NCBI RefSeq assembly: GCF_022267515.1 | Contig: NZ_JAKFGB010000012.1 | Coordinates: 186,001 to 250,000 of the forward strand | Length of the DNA stretch: 64,000 nt | Source: Rubinisphaera margarita | GTDB lineage: Bacteria; Planctomycetota; Planctomycetia; Planctomycetales; Planctomycetaceae | Reading direction: 5' to 3' | In this document: positions 55,430-64,000 of the stretch, piece after piece | How positions within the stretch are numbered: the stretch's first letter is position 1 | How the letters are laid out: every line of letters begins with the position of its first letter | Notes under the pieces: generated by a model | What the model was told of the DNA's origin: nothing | What the model saw: the letters and a program-made list of their open reading frames with translations, nothing else | Database searches by the model: none | Program-made: the position numbers and the translations under genes

Positions 55430-58288
55430 TTATTCGTTTTCGACTCTAGCGTCGCCGTTCAGCGAAGGCAATTTCAGGAAGCGATCGAGATGTCCGCGGA
55501 AGACTTTCTCGACGCGACCGGAACGCACGCCCGAACGGCGATCACGGACAACGGCGGAGGGGCCGCTTTCATAAATGCGAATGATGCGACCGTCGTCGGC
55601 CGTTCCCGCCCCCCTGCTCCGGAATGCATTCACGTGAGCGGCGAGAAGCGAGACGAGCCGTTCTTCAATCGACTGCGAAACCCCGTCGGTGTGAAGGCGA
55701 AGTGAAAGCATGCTTGGCGTGTGGACCAGACGCACGTCCCAGACCGGACGATCGATGAAGCGACCGCGGACATTCTTCAATGGCTGCACCTCAACGGAGA
55801 TGTCCTCTCGCTGGAACTCTCCATCAACTTCATCGACCGGCAGCACATCGACTTTCACACGGTCGCGATACTTGTCGCCAATCGCGCCATCCTTGCGAGT
55901 CAGTTCGTGGATCCCGGTTTCTTCATTCAGATAGGCGGCGGCTCCCAGACCGCGGACGAGAAACGTCACGCTGTCGTTCGCCGGCGATTCGGTAATCTGA
56001 TCAGCCAGCGGTTCGAACTGCAGACGGTAACGTCGCGCCCAGTGGCGGTACATGTTCGCTATACGCACAAGTCCGTTCTGGGACTCCCCTTTCCTGCTCA
56101 GCCGCGTGATTGTAAGAAACGCATCTCCGAACAGCGGCGATTCGCTGTCCTGGTCGATCAGTTCGAGCAGTCGCGTTCGCAACTCGAAGAAATGAAGGTC
56201 ATCGACGTTGAGCTTTCGCGTCGCTTTGCGGTTGATCGTTCGTCGCAACACGCCGAGTTGCCGCGTTGCCGTTTCGAGCCGAAAGATCTGGTCGGAGATG
56301 AACGCGGCTTCTTCCCGATTGTCCCAGAATCCGGGAATGGCGGTTCGTGCCAGCAAATTCGTTTTTCGGGTCGACCAGTGACTCGAACGCTCCTGAAGAT
56401 CTTCGACCCGTTGCCGAATTTCGTCCAGAGCGTTGAGTTCCGAAATCTGAAACGGGCTCTCGGGTGGCTCGTCATGCAACGGCGACTCGATCTCGATGCT
56501 GATTTGCCGTTGCCGTGCCGAGAGATGGATCACCGACTCAGGCGGCACGCGGCCCGTAACCAGTTTCCGAGCCAGTGGCAGAAGCAGCAATCGCTCGATC
56601 ACGCGTTTCAGAGGCCGCGCCCCGAAGGTTCGCGAGTAACCTTCTCGAAGGAGCAGGGGAAAGACATCGGGATTGATATCGACTGTCAGATTGCGTCCGG
56701 TAACGCCGTTGCGTTTCAATACACGTTCGACTTCCAGTCGTGCGATCCGCTCGGCTGTGTCTCGCGTGAGCGGACGGAAGACGACAACACGATCGATGCG
56801 GTTGAGAAACTCCGGACGAAAGGTGTGTCCGAGTTCGCGATGGATGTCGGTCGAAAGCGATTCGGATTGATCAGGTTTCTGAAACCCGAAAGCGGGATTG
56901 TCGGACAACTGCGAACCGACATTCGACGTCATGATAATGATCGAGCGACGGAAGTCGGCCGTTTTTCCCTGGCCATCGGTCAGCCGACCGGCGTCGAAGA
57001 TCTGCAGGCACAGATCGTAGACGTTGATGTGCGCCTTCTCGATTTCATCGAGCAGAATGATGGAGAAGGGCTGTTTGCGGACGATGGACGTCAGCACGCC
57101 GGGACGGCCTCGACCGCCGTTGAGTCGTTCGAAGGCATCGTAGTGCGCGAACTCACTCATATCGATTCGCGAAAGCCGGCGGGCATCGCCGAAACAGTAT
57201 TCAGCCAGCGAACGGGCCATCTCCGTTTTGCCGACTCCAGTGGGCCCGACGAACAACATCACTCCGTAAGGCTTCCCGGGGTCGGAGAGTCGGGCTTTGA
57301 TCATCGTGATCAGGTCAACGGCCGCATTCACGGCTTCCGGCTGGCCAATAACGCGACGGTCAAAGAAGTCTCGCACCTCTTTGAGATTAAGCGAGACCTG
57401 ATCGTCCAGCAGATGACTCGACACTCCGGTGGACTTCTCAATCACGGAGAGAACTTCATCGTCTCCGGGGAGCTTTGTTTCATCCTCGCGATTCTTGAGG
57501 ACCTGTCGCAGCAGCCCGACGATCCGGCCGGGGTTTTCGAGTCCGGCCTGCGAGAACTCCGAGAGTTCCACGAGCCGATCGAGAAAGGCTTCCGAGCCGT
57601 CCAGCTGACAATCATCAATCACGCGTCGGGCAATACTGCGTGTCGTTGCGTCGTCGGTCGGCTTCAGTGTGACCTGTTGAAAGAGTCGCTTGAGGGCAGG
57701 GTTGCTGGCAAAACCTTCCGCGAGAGCTTCTTCGCTGCTCTCGCCGATGATGACGATTCGGCCCTGTTCGATATGCGGGATCAACGCCGAAGCGACATTG
57801 TTGTCGGAGGACGAGGACTTGCCGATCGATGTGATCTCGTGCAAAGCCGGGATATAGAGCACGACCTTCTGCGGGCTGGCGATTGTATTGACGAGGCGCG
57901 AGAGTTGAGTCTCCCATTCTCCCAGGTACCTTGTTCCTTTCAGGAACTCGGTTGGCGTAATCTGGACCATCGTCCAGCCGCTCTCCCGTTCGGTGAGATA
58001 GTGAGCCAGTTCGTAGATGATCGCGGTTTTTCCTGTGCCCGAATCACCTGTGAGCACGGCACAACGTGCGCCCTCACCGAGGACCATGTCGGCCAGGTCG
58101 AGCACGAGTTCTTCCCGATGCCAGGCGCGTGGAAGTTTCGCCAGCGTGTCGGGATCTGTGAGGATGGTACCGAGCGACTGAAGGAAATCGCGATCGTCGC
58201 GGTTCAGAGAAGAGCTCATGGAATTCGACACGCGGACGGGAGTCGAGAAAGCAGTCGGAGGCGACGGAGCCTCGCAGGGAGTTTTCAT
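55430..58288 (-). CDS. ClpA/B-type AAA+ ATPase fused to an RF2-like domain lacking GGQ
   Basis: 952 residues, no ClpA/B N-domain. D1 (about 50-280): Walker A GDSGTGKT 81-88, pore-type RYLGEWETQ, but Walker B is VVLYIPALHE, without the acidic pair. D2 (about 300-600): Walker A GPTGVGKT 348-355, LLDEIEKAH 413-421, TSNVGSQ, arginine finger R497 in FLNRID, sensor-2 GARPLKR. The D2 pore loop, normally GYVGY, is GGRGRPG. Residues about 613-952 follow release factor 2 from end to end: PGFWDNREEA, MYRHWARRYR, YLNEETGIHELTRK, VRLVHTPSMLSLRL and a C-terminal HLDRFL helix. SPF is replaced by DGA (800-802) and GGQ by RGR (841-843). It could act on ribosomes without hydrolysing peptidyl-tRNA; inference. 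Confidence 0.85.
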   Translation of the reverse strand: MKTPCEAPSPPTAFSTPVRVSNSMSSSLNRDDRDFLQSLGTILTDPDTLAKLPRAWHREELVLDLADMVLGEGARCAVLTGDSGTGKTAIIYELAHYLTERESGWTMVQITPTEFLKGTRYLGEWETQLSRLVNTIASPQKVVLYIPALHEITSIGKSSSSDNNVASALIPHIEQGRIVIIGESSEEALAEGFASNPALKRLFQQVTLKPTDDATTRSIARRVIDDCQLDGSEAFLDRLVELSEFSQAGLENPGRIVGLLRQVLKNREDETKLPGDDEVLSVIEKSTGVSSHLLDDQVSLNLKEVRDFFDRRVIGQPEAVNAAVDLITMIKARLSDPGKPYGVMLFVGPTGVGKTEMARSLAEYCFGDARRLSRIDMSEFAHYDAFERLNGGRGRPGVLTSIVRKQPFSIILLDEIEKAHINVYDLCLQIFDAGRLTDGQGKTADFRRSIIIMTSNVGSQLSDNPAFGFQKPDQSESLSTDIHRELGHTFRPEFLNRIDRVVVFRPLTRDTAERIARLEVERVLKRNGVTGRNLTVDINPDVFPLLLREGYSRTFGARPLKRVIERLLLLPLARKLVTGRVPPESVIHLSARQRQISIEIESPLHDEPPESPFQISELNALDEIRQRVEDLQERSSHWSTRKTNLLARTAIPGFWDNREEAAFISDQIFRLETATRQLGVLRRTINRKATRKLNVDDLHFFELRTRLLELIDQDSESPLFGDAFLTITRLSRKGESQNGLVRIANMYRHWARRYRLQFEPLADQITESPANDSVTFLVRGLGAAAYLNEETGIHELTRKDGAIGDKYRDRVKVDVLPVDEVDGEFQREDISVEVQPLKNVRGRFIDRPVWDVRLVHTPSMLSLRLHTDGVSQSIEERLVSLLAAHVNAFRSRGAGTADDGRIIRIYESGPSAVVRDRRSGVRSGRVEKVFRGHLDRFLKLPSLNGDARVENE

Positions 58289-58565
58289 TATTGTTCTCTC
58301 GCCCCAGTGAATTCAATTTGTTCAGCAGCGATTTCCCTCCCCTGCACTGAAGTTGCTCGAAAGTTCTTTTCTGGATTGCAGACCCCGCAACGACGTGCAG
58401 ATTGTGGTACTGAAGCGGAAAAGTCGTAAACTGAGGGGAAGATCTCTCTCGGAACATCGTTCCTCACGCGGGAGACCGTCGGGATTGATCCGTGCGTATG
58501 GAAGACTCAGCCGTCGTCCCTGTCTTGCCCAGAATTAGCTGCCGGAGCGGAAGGAGAAGATCGTT

Positions 58566-60032
58566 GTGAGCCATCCGAAATCGATTATCTGCAAGAATTG
58601 CGGGGCTGAGTTGAAACGCCCGCCCGGTCTTGAGCCGAACATGCGGCTGCAATGCGGAGCGTGTGGTCGGCAGATGCTCGTAAAGATGCCCAAAGCTGCC
58701 CGGGTCGTTGCGGCGCAGCCGGTTGCGCAGTCGTCTTCAATCGGAACGACGAGTCTTATTGTGGGAGCGCTTTTGCTGCTGATGGCCGGTGGACTGTTCG
58801 GCTATGCGGTCACGGTCTTAAACGATCGAGAGGACTCGCCTGCTGAAGACGTTGCCGATGCGGCGGAAACAGCGAACGAGAAAGCAAAAGCCGAAGCGGA
58901 AACGGCACAGGCAGACTCCTCTGCTCCAGTTGACTCCCCTGCCCCGGCGACGAATTCGGCCACCGCTGCTGAAAAGCCGGCGACCAAAGCCGATGCTGTC
59001 GATCGACTGGCCAAGGTTTCGACTGATGACGTTGCTTCTGCGCAGGCGAGTAAGTCTCATCGATTCCTTAGTTCAACCGGACGTGTGGTTGCTAACGGGA
59101 TCGTCTCAAGTTTCGATGGCGAGACAGTCGTGGTTCAGGCGACGGACGGCCAGAAGATTACGGTTCGTATCGACGAATTGCGGCAGGAGGATCAGAAGTT
59201 TGTTCTCGATCAGCCGCGAGCCGATCGGAACGACTTCCCGGGTTCCCCTGCTCCGTCGGGAACCGCAACGTCCCCTCAAGCCGTGGCGAGTGCGGACAGT
59301 CCTCCGGTTTCGCCGGGCGCGATGCCGGTTCCGCCAGAAGAAGCTCCGACTGTGCCCGTGAATGCTCCACCCGGATTTCCCGCAGTGCGCGATTGGATGG
59401 GGCCGGACGATGAACCACTGATTCGCGGAGAGATTGGTGGCGTGAAGCCGGGTAATCGAGTGGTGATCGGATTGATCGCTCGGGACTGGAACGTTGTCGA
59501 ACCGGTTGATGGTCGGCAGATCGCTCCCTTCCGGGGGAAGTTCTGGGTCTTCTACGAAGAAGCTCCCGCCAGTCCGCAGCAGCCTGGCGTCGTTATGGTT
59601 CGTGTCGGCGAAGCCAGCATCCCGGGACACGATCTCTCCTGGATCGATATCCCTCGGAATGCATTCTGTGAAGAGGATCAGCTCTATCTCGATGCGATCG
59701 AATCGATGCGCGGATATGCTCAGGTCTCCAACAATCGCCTGCTCTATTTTCAAGTTCCACTCAATCAGCTTTCGCAGTTTGATCAGGACTACGTTTTGTC
59801 AGTCATCAATGAGGACTCTACTTCTCCGCGTGCTGGCGGACCTGTTCCTGAATCCGTTCCCCCCGCAAGCGATTTGCAAGGCCGCCCCGGACCACCGCCA
59901 AACGGGCCGCCCCCATCGGATGGTCCACCGCAGTCCGGGGGACCGCCGGGTGGGCTGCCGCCGCAGGGAGACCTATCCCCACCAGGTTCTCTTCCCCCGG
60001 GAAACCAGAATCCGACAAACGTTCCCCAGTAG
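58566..60032 (+). CDS. Zinc-ribbon membrane protein with SHD1 domain
   Basis: 488 residues. A zinc ribbon with Cys9, 12, 30 and 33 opens the protein, followed by a transmembrane helix (about 58-82), an Ala/Glu-rich linker, and an SHD1-like domain near 165-212 (RFLSSTGRVVANGIVSSFDG...VRIDELRQEDQKFV). SHD1-type domains are common in planctomycetes. Further on, a beta-rich region ends with a second, weaker SHD1-like end (VPLNQLSQFDQDYVLSV). The last 70 residues are Pro/Gly-rich. GTG start. It lies 123 bases before the caspase gene on the same strand. Function unknown. Confidence 0.78.
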   Translation: MSHPKSIICKNCGAELKRPPGLEPNMRLQCGACGRQMLVKMPKAARVVAAQPVAQSSSIGTTSLIVGALLLLMAGGLFGYAVTVLNDREDSPAEDVADAAETANEKAKAEAETAQADSSAPVDSPAPATNSATAAEKPATKADAVDRLAKVSTDDVASAQASKSHRFLSSTGRVVANGIVSSFDGETVVVQATDGQKITVRIDELRQEDQKFVLDQPRADRNDFPGSPAPSGTATSPQAVASADSPPVSPGAMPVPPEEAPTVPVNAPPGFPAVRDWMGPDDEPLIRGEIGGVKPGNRVVIGLIARDWNVVEPVDGRQIAPFRGKFWVFYEEAPASPQQPGVVMVRVGEASIPGHDLSWIDIPRNAFCEEDQLYLDAIESMRGYAQVSNNRLLYFQVPLNQLSQFDQDYVLSVINEDSTSPRAGGPVPESVPPASDLQGRPGPPPNGPPPSDGPPQSGGPPGGLPPQGDLSPPGSLPPGNQNPTNVPQ

Positions 60033-60155
60033 GCGATATGGTCAATGAATCGTCCTGGGACACCGCTTTCAGATTCTGATAGCCTTTTCGGCTGCTGGCC
60101 TGTACGATCAAGACTCCTACCTTCGCAAGTGAATTGCAGCTGGGGAGAGTCTCCG

Positions 60156-63100
60156 ATGAACCGCGCACGACGATATTTCCAGTTCAGCCCCAGCCTTGTT
60201 CTGGGAGTGCTGACCAGTACGCTTCTCTATTCTTTTCTCATCGCCGGTGCTTACGGCGATGAGCCGCCAGCTGAGCGCGGAGCTCTTGTTCCACAACCGG
60301 AGATGCCGGGAGGGCCGCCTCGATTCGTGCTCGATAAACGAGGACCGTCGGGACTGACGCACGGCTTCGCGTTCTCGCCCGATGGCAACGTTCTTTATAC
60401 CGCCGGCGTCGATAAATCGGTCGAAGCCTGGTCGTTGAAGCGAGATCCTGTTCAAGACGACGACGAACCAGGCCGGCTGCGGTTGTTCCAGATTCGTTCG
60501 ATTCCCTGGGAGATCTCTCGCGGGCATCGCGGAGCAATCTATGCTCTGGATGGATCGGCCGAGCACATTGCGATTGGCGGATACAGTGCCCGCCAGGGCG
60601 GTGATGTCATTCTCATCGACAGACGGCTGGGCGAAGTGGAACAGTCTCTCCCTCCCGAGCGTGTCGCCGATGCTTCGAATGGTCATCGTCAGCGGCTCAT
60701 CGGCATGTCGTTCTCACCCGACGGCAGCGCTTTACTGAGTGTCAGCGAAGATGGCGAGATTCGGCTCTGGGAAGCCCCACGCTGGGACTCGACAATTGTC
60801 CGTGATGCCGTCCCGAATTTTCGCAGTCGTCTCGCTCCTGTGCGATTTATCACCGATGACTATTTCGTGATCGGCGATGAGGACGTTTTTGAGATCCGGG
60901 CCAGAGACACCCCCGCACAAGTGAAGTTTGACCTGAAGGAGTCGCGTCCGGCAGACGTGGCTGCGATCTCCAACCCGTCCACGGAAGGCCTCTGGTGCGT
61001 TGCCTTCGCTGATGGCGATGTTGAGCTCTTTCAGGGGGCGGAGGAAGTCTACTCTCTTGGAGTCGTTCGTGATGACTGGATCGCGTCCGACCTGAGTCTT
61101 TCGAGTGACGGCCAGTGGCTGGCGATCGCGAATCTGAGCGAGGGCCCTGCCCTGGAACTCTGGGATGTCGGCCGCGAGGAGCCACGAAGAGTGGGGCAGT
61201 TCGATGGCAGCGAGCAGGCCGATATCCCTCGTTGTCGACTCTCTCCAGACGGGCGGTTTCTGGTGTCCCAACACGGTCTCCCCGGCATTTTTCACCTGTT
61301 CGATCTGGAGGCGGCCCGGGAAGCCGGGGCGGACGATCTGCTCGAGAACGAGTTATACCGGGTGGATGTCGACAAGCGGGATCAGCTGTTTACGGACATT
61401 GTCTTTTCGCAGATGCGAGAATTCGATATCGACCGGAAGAACTATTCGATTTTGCTCTCCAATGATGACGGTCGCTTACTTCAGTTGGCGCTCACGCCGT
61501 TTGGGAAACTGAGTCCTGGCGATCCCGAAGAACGGGATCTCGCCGAAACGGAGGCCACAAAAGACAGCGGCGGTTGGGAATACACGATTCAGGATGCCGA
61601 GGACGCGACCGGCGTTTCGACAATCGATTTGGTGAATCGCCGGCGGAGCCTGAAGACGCGAATTGTTCTCGATCGTCGTGACCAGGGACTGGTTGAGGAT
61701 TATTGCTGGATCCCTGCCCCACCCGAGGCCGAGTCGAATGAACCAGTCGCCATCGCTCTGGGATGTCGCGAAAGCCACGGCGTGTATGTTTATCGGTTGC
61801 CGCAACGCCCTAATGAAGATGCGACGATTGTCCGCTACTTCCGGGACCATCAGGACGATGTCCTTGCGGTTGCCTGCTCGAAGGATGGCCGCCTGCTCGC
61901 TTCGTCCAGTCGGGATCAGACATTGAAGTTCTGGTCTCTGGCCAACATCGGTTCGGGGCAGCCCGAGCAGGATCTCGTTTGGGGGGGAGAGTTCGAACTC
62001 GTCGGTAATCGGCTGCAGGTGGGTGAAGTTACAGATGGAGGGATCGCTGCTGGCCGGGATCTGCAAGCCGGCGATGAGATTACGATGCTGAGTTCGGCAT
62101 CGGTCGGTCGGGAAGAGGTGGAAGCCCGCAGAATGATTTCTCTGCTCCGACGTCACGAGCCCTGGGAAGATTTGTACGTGCGCTGGCAGCGCGGACAGGA
62201 AGTGCTTGAACGCCGCATTACGCCGGCCTGGGAACCGATCGCGACCCTGTTCGTCGACCAGAATCTGCACTGGGTGTCCTACACGCCGGAGGGCTTCTTC
62301 AAGTCCTCTCCGTTCGAGGGAGATGAACTGATTCACTTCCTCGTGAATCGGGGTCCGGGGCGTCCGCCGAAGATCGTGAAGGCGGCTCAGCTGCGAATGA
62401 ATTTCGATAAAAGCGAGGGCGAGTTCTTCGACGAACTCCTGCGGGAGCGAAGCACGAATGGCGCATTCGATGTCATTGGCGAACCTCGCGTCGAGAATGG
62501 AAGCAGTCAGTTACTCGACGAGATCGCCCGGCTTCCTGAAGTTCGCCTTCGTCAGCCCTATCTCGGCGAACAGATCGATTTCGATGAGCCTCTCCGGGTG
62601 GTCGCCGACATCTACGAACCTGGACGAGGGGGCTATGAGATCAACGAGTGGAGAGCCGATCTGGATGGAGTTCCGGTGGTCGAGCCCGATCAGTCCGTGC
62701 GGACTGCTTATGGACGGCGAATCATCTGGAATAATCTTCCGCCAGAAGACTGCAGTCAGATTTCGCGTTTTCGGCTCAAAGGGTTGATTCGTGATGAGAC
62801 GGGGGCGATTGATAACCGGGTCCATGCGACCGGGAACGTCGTGTTCGCTCCCGATGTGGAACACAATCCGAAGTATCGGATTCATCTTGTGCTGCTGGCA
62901 TGTCAGGAGTACGACGCCGATGGCTATTACCCGCCGCTGCGATTTCCAATCACGGACGCCACCAGCATCGAACAGTTGTTCCGTCAGCCCTCGCCGCATT
63001 ACGAACTTGGGATCGTTACCCGGTTGTTCAACAAGTCGGCGACGAGCAGAAGCGTCCAGAAGGTGATTGACGAACTTAGATCGGAGATCCGTCGGAACCG

Positions 63101-63686
63101 TTCAAGGGACAACAGTGCCCGCGATCTCATTTTCGTCTTCCTGGGCGGTCATGGTGACAAGAACGGAGAACACTTTGTGTTCGTTACCGAGAACGTGACT
63201 AACCGGACACAGGAACTGGTCGAACTGGGAATTCACTGGCGGGATTTCGAAAAGTTCGGGGATTTGCAGGCACCGGTGATCTTCCTGCTTGATACCTGCC
63301 ACAGCCATCGAACGATCACACGGTCGAGCGTGAGGGAGTTTGCGAACGATGCTTCGATGAAGGAGTACTTCGTTCTCTCGGCGACAAGTGACGAGCAGGA
63401 ACTGGCCAACGAACAGCAGGCGCTGGGGCACGGGTTTCTGACGTACTTCATTCTTGAAGCCGCCCGAAAGTCGGATGGATTTGATCCGAACCGGGACCTC
63501 CACAAAGGGGATGTCGAGTGGCCGGAAATGATTCCTTACATCATGGATGGTCTCCCAAAATTCTCCGCGAACGAGCAGATCCCCAACTTCGCCAGCAGCC
63601 GTACGCTTGAGAACCAGCGGTTCGCGTTTCCGCTGTTCCGTCCAGACGCCCTGGATTCCGAAACGGCTGGGAGCCGGGAGAACTGA
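60156..63686 (+). CDS. WD40-PDZ-caspase (peptidase C14) protein
   Basis: 1176-residue exported or anchored protein with a signal/anchor helix (about 12-33). WD40-type repeats (FAFSPDGNVLYTAG, MSFSPDGSALLSVSEDG, ACSKDGRLLASSSRD and others) fill about 60-600. A PDZ-like segment lies near 625-690 (DLQAGDEITML), followed by the LHWVSYTPEGFFKSSP region often seen before caspase domains in these proteins. The caspase domain (about 905-1165) has His999 in FLGGHGDKNG and Cys1048 in LLDTCHSHR, so it should be catalytic. Start is the ATG before NRARRYF, with GGGGAG upstream. Possible roles are stress response or regulated proteolysis at the cell surface. Confidence 0.88.
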   Translation: MNRARRYFQFSPSLVLGVLTSTLLYSFLIAGAYGDEPPAERGALVPQPEMPGGPPRFVLDKRGPSGLTHGFAFSPDGNVLYTAGVDKSVEAWSLKRDPVQDDDEPGRLRLFQIRSIPWEISRGHRGAIYALDGSAEHIAIGGYSARQGGDVILIDRRLGEVEQSLPPERVADASNGHRQRLIGMSFSPDGSALLSVSEDGEIRLWEAPRWDSTIVRDAVPNFRSRLAPVRFITDDYFVIGDEDVFEIRARDTPAQVKFDLKESRPADVAAISNPSTEGLWCVAFADGDVELFQGAEEVYSLGVVRDDWIASDLSLSSDGQWLAIANLSEGPALELWDVGREEPRRVGQFDGSEQADIPRCRLSPDGRFLVSQHGLPGIFHLFDLEAAREAGADDLLENELYRVDVDKRDQLFTDIVFSQMREFDIDRKNYSILLSNDDGRLLQLALTPFGKLSPGDPEERDLAETEATKDSGGWEYTIQDAEDATGVSTIDLVNRRRSLKTRIVLDRRDQGLVEDYCWIPAPPEAESNEPVAIALGCRESHGVYVYRLPQRPNEDATIVRYFRDHQDDVLAVACSKDGRLLASSSRDQTLKFWSLANIGSGQPEQDLVWGGEFELVGNRLQVGEVTDGGIAAGRDLQAGDEITMLSSASVGREEVEARRMISLLRRHEPWEDLYVRWQRGQEVLERRITPAWEPIATLFVDQNLHWVSYTPEGFFKSSPFEGDELIHFLVNRGPGRPPKIVKAAQLRMNFDKSEGEFFDELLRERSTNGAFDVIGEPRVENGSSQLLDEIARLPEVRLRQPYLGEQIDFDEPLRVVADIYEPGRGGYEINEWRADLDGVPVVEPDQSVRTAYGRRIIWNNLPPEDCSQISRFRLKGLIRDETGAIDNRVHATGNVVFAPDVEHNPKYRIHLVLLACQEYDADGYYPPLRFPITDATSIEQLFRQPSPHYELGIVTRLFNKSATSRSVQKVIDELRSEIRRNRSRDNSARDLIFVFLGGHGDKNGEHFVFVTENVTNRTQELVELGIHWRDFEKFGDLQAPVIFLLDTCHSHRTITRSSVREFANDASMKEYFVLSATSDEQELANEQQALGHGFLTYFILEAARKSDGFDPNRDLHKGDVEWPEMIPYIMDGLPKFSANEQIPNFASSRTLENQRFAFPLFRPDALDSETAGSREN

Positions 63687-63716
63687 GTTCAGCCTGTTGT
63701 CCGTAGGGCTGCCTGA

Positions 63717-64000
63717 TTACCGGGGGAGCCTGGTCCCCTTCTGATCGACGAGAACGTCGTAGCGAATAGCGATGGAAGCCAGCAGCGTTTCGAGGTCGTA
63801 GTAGAGCTCGACGTCCGTCTTATTGTCGTCGGCAATTTCGCCCTCCTTCATCGCCGCGTTCTGTTTGCCATCATCTCCTCTCTTCGTGATCAGATATTCT
63901 GGCTGTCGCGCGGGATCCTCCCAGGCGGGATAGACCAGAACCGAGATGACGCCGATATTGCTCAGATTTCTGTTCGTTTTCGCAGCCGAGCTGCTTTCCA
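63717..64000 (-). CDS. Hypothetical protein, C-terminal fragment at window edge
   Basis: The last 94 residues of a minus-strand gene that begins beyond the window. The fragment is hydrophilic and mixed alpha/beta with an aromatic core (VISVLVYPAWEDP, ELYYDLETLLASIAI). Not recognised. Converges with the caspase gene. Confidence 0.6.
   Translation of the reverse strand, partial: ESSSAAKTNRNLSNIGVISVLVYPAWEDPARQPEYLITKRGDDGKQNAAMKEGEIADDNKTDVELYYDLETLLASIAIRYDVLVDQKGTRLPR

Noticed and set aside
55160..55705. 181-codon frame at the end of the Clp/RF gene
   Set aside because: It overlaps the conserved C-terminus of the fusion in antisense and has random Arg/Ser-rich composition.
55721..58429. 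A 902-codon open frame antisense to the Clp/RF gene
   Set aside because: The opposite strand carries clear AAA+ motifs in order; this frame is Arg/Gln-rich noise without a start signal.

Overview
The window looks like chromosomal DNA of a planctomycete (Planctomycetaceae-like: Rubinisphaera, Planctomicrobium, Gimesia or a relative). The evidence is the gene mix: two secreted sulfatases, a DUF1080 sugar hydrolase, an SHD1 zinc-ribbon membrane protein, a WD40-caspase giant, FhcA of the H4MPT-linked C1 pathway, and 2-oxoglutarate:ferredoxin oxidoreductase in place of a dehydrogenase complex. GC is high, so long antisense open frames are common. I saw no rRNA, tRNA, CRISPR array, insertion sequence or prophage. 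The assignment comes from reading, not from a database search.

Layout. 1-5 kb: 3' part of a UvrA-type ABC ATPase, then ygfZ, fxsA and a stand-alone coaB on the plus strand. 4.6-6.7 kb: a minus-strand pair, secreted sulfatase and RNA 2'-phosphotransferase. 6.8-14.9 kb: phosphoesterase, two overlapping DUF3299-like exported proteins, a secreted isoaspartyl methyltransferase with an extra C-terminal domain, a membrane protein, FhcA, a zinc-ribbon protein and two small genes. 14.9-17.2 kb: an acetate-type Na+ symporter with its DUF485 partner. 17.3-24.2 kb: tsaE, a ketosynthase-fold protein without its catalytic Cys, asnB, aldo/keto reductase, SixA and hemD. 24.2-34.1 kb: a possible minus-strand RNA, a GH38-like protein lacking catalytic residues, cmk, a bile-acid-type transporter, ubiE, ubiX, a bifunctional nuclease, and a run of cysteine-rich exported proteins. 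34.1-49.3 kb: a central-carbon block (korAB, sucC, sucD, sdhCAB) interrupted by an inverse-autotransporter-like surface protein, a sulfatase between sucC and sucD, and a DUF1080 protein. 49.5-55.1 kb: gcvT, an SDR, a Ser/Thr kinase, accA and a decayed second accA. 55.4-64 kb: a ClpA/B-type AAA+ ATPase whose C-terminal third resembles release factor 2 without SPF and GGQ motifs, an SHD1 protein, a WD40-PDZ-caspase protein and a partial gene.

How it fits together. KorAB, SucCD and SdhCAB cover 2-oxoglutarate to fumarate in a ferredoxin-linked TCA cycle. UbiE and UbiX serve quinone synthesis, which feeds Sdh. Secreted sulfatases, DUF1080 and the symporter fit a life on sulfated polysaccharides and their fermentation products. 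The most unusual item is the AAA+/release-factor fusion at 55.4-58.3 kb. Several other proteins keep a fold but have lost catalytic residues (ketosynthase-like, GH38-like, kinase with DFS).
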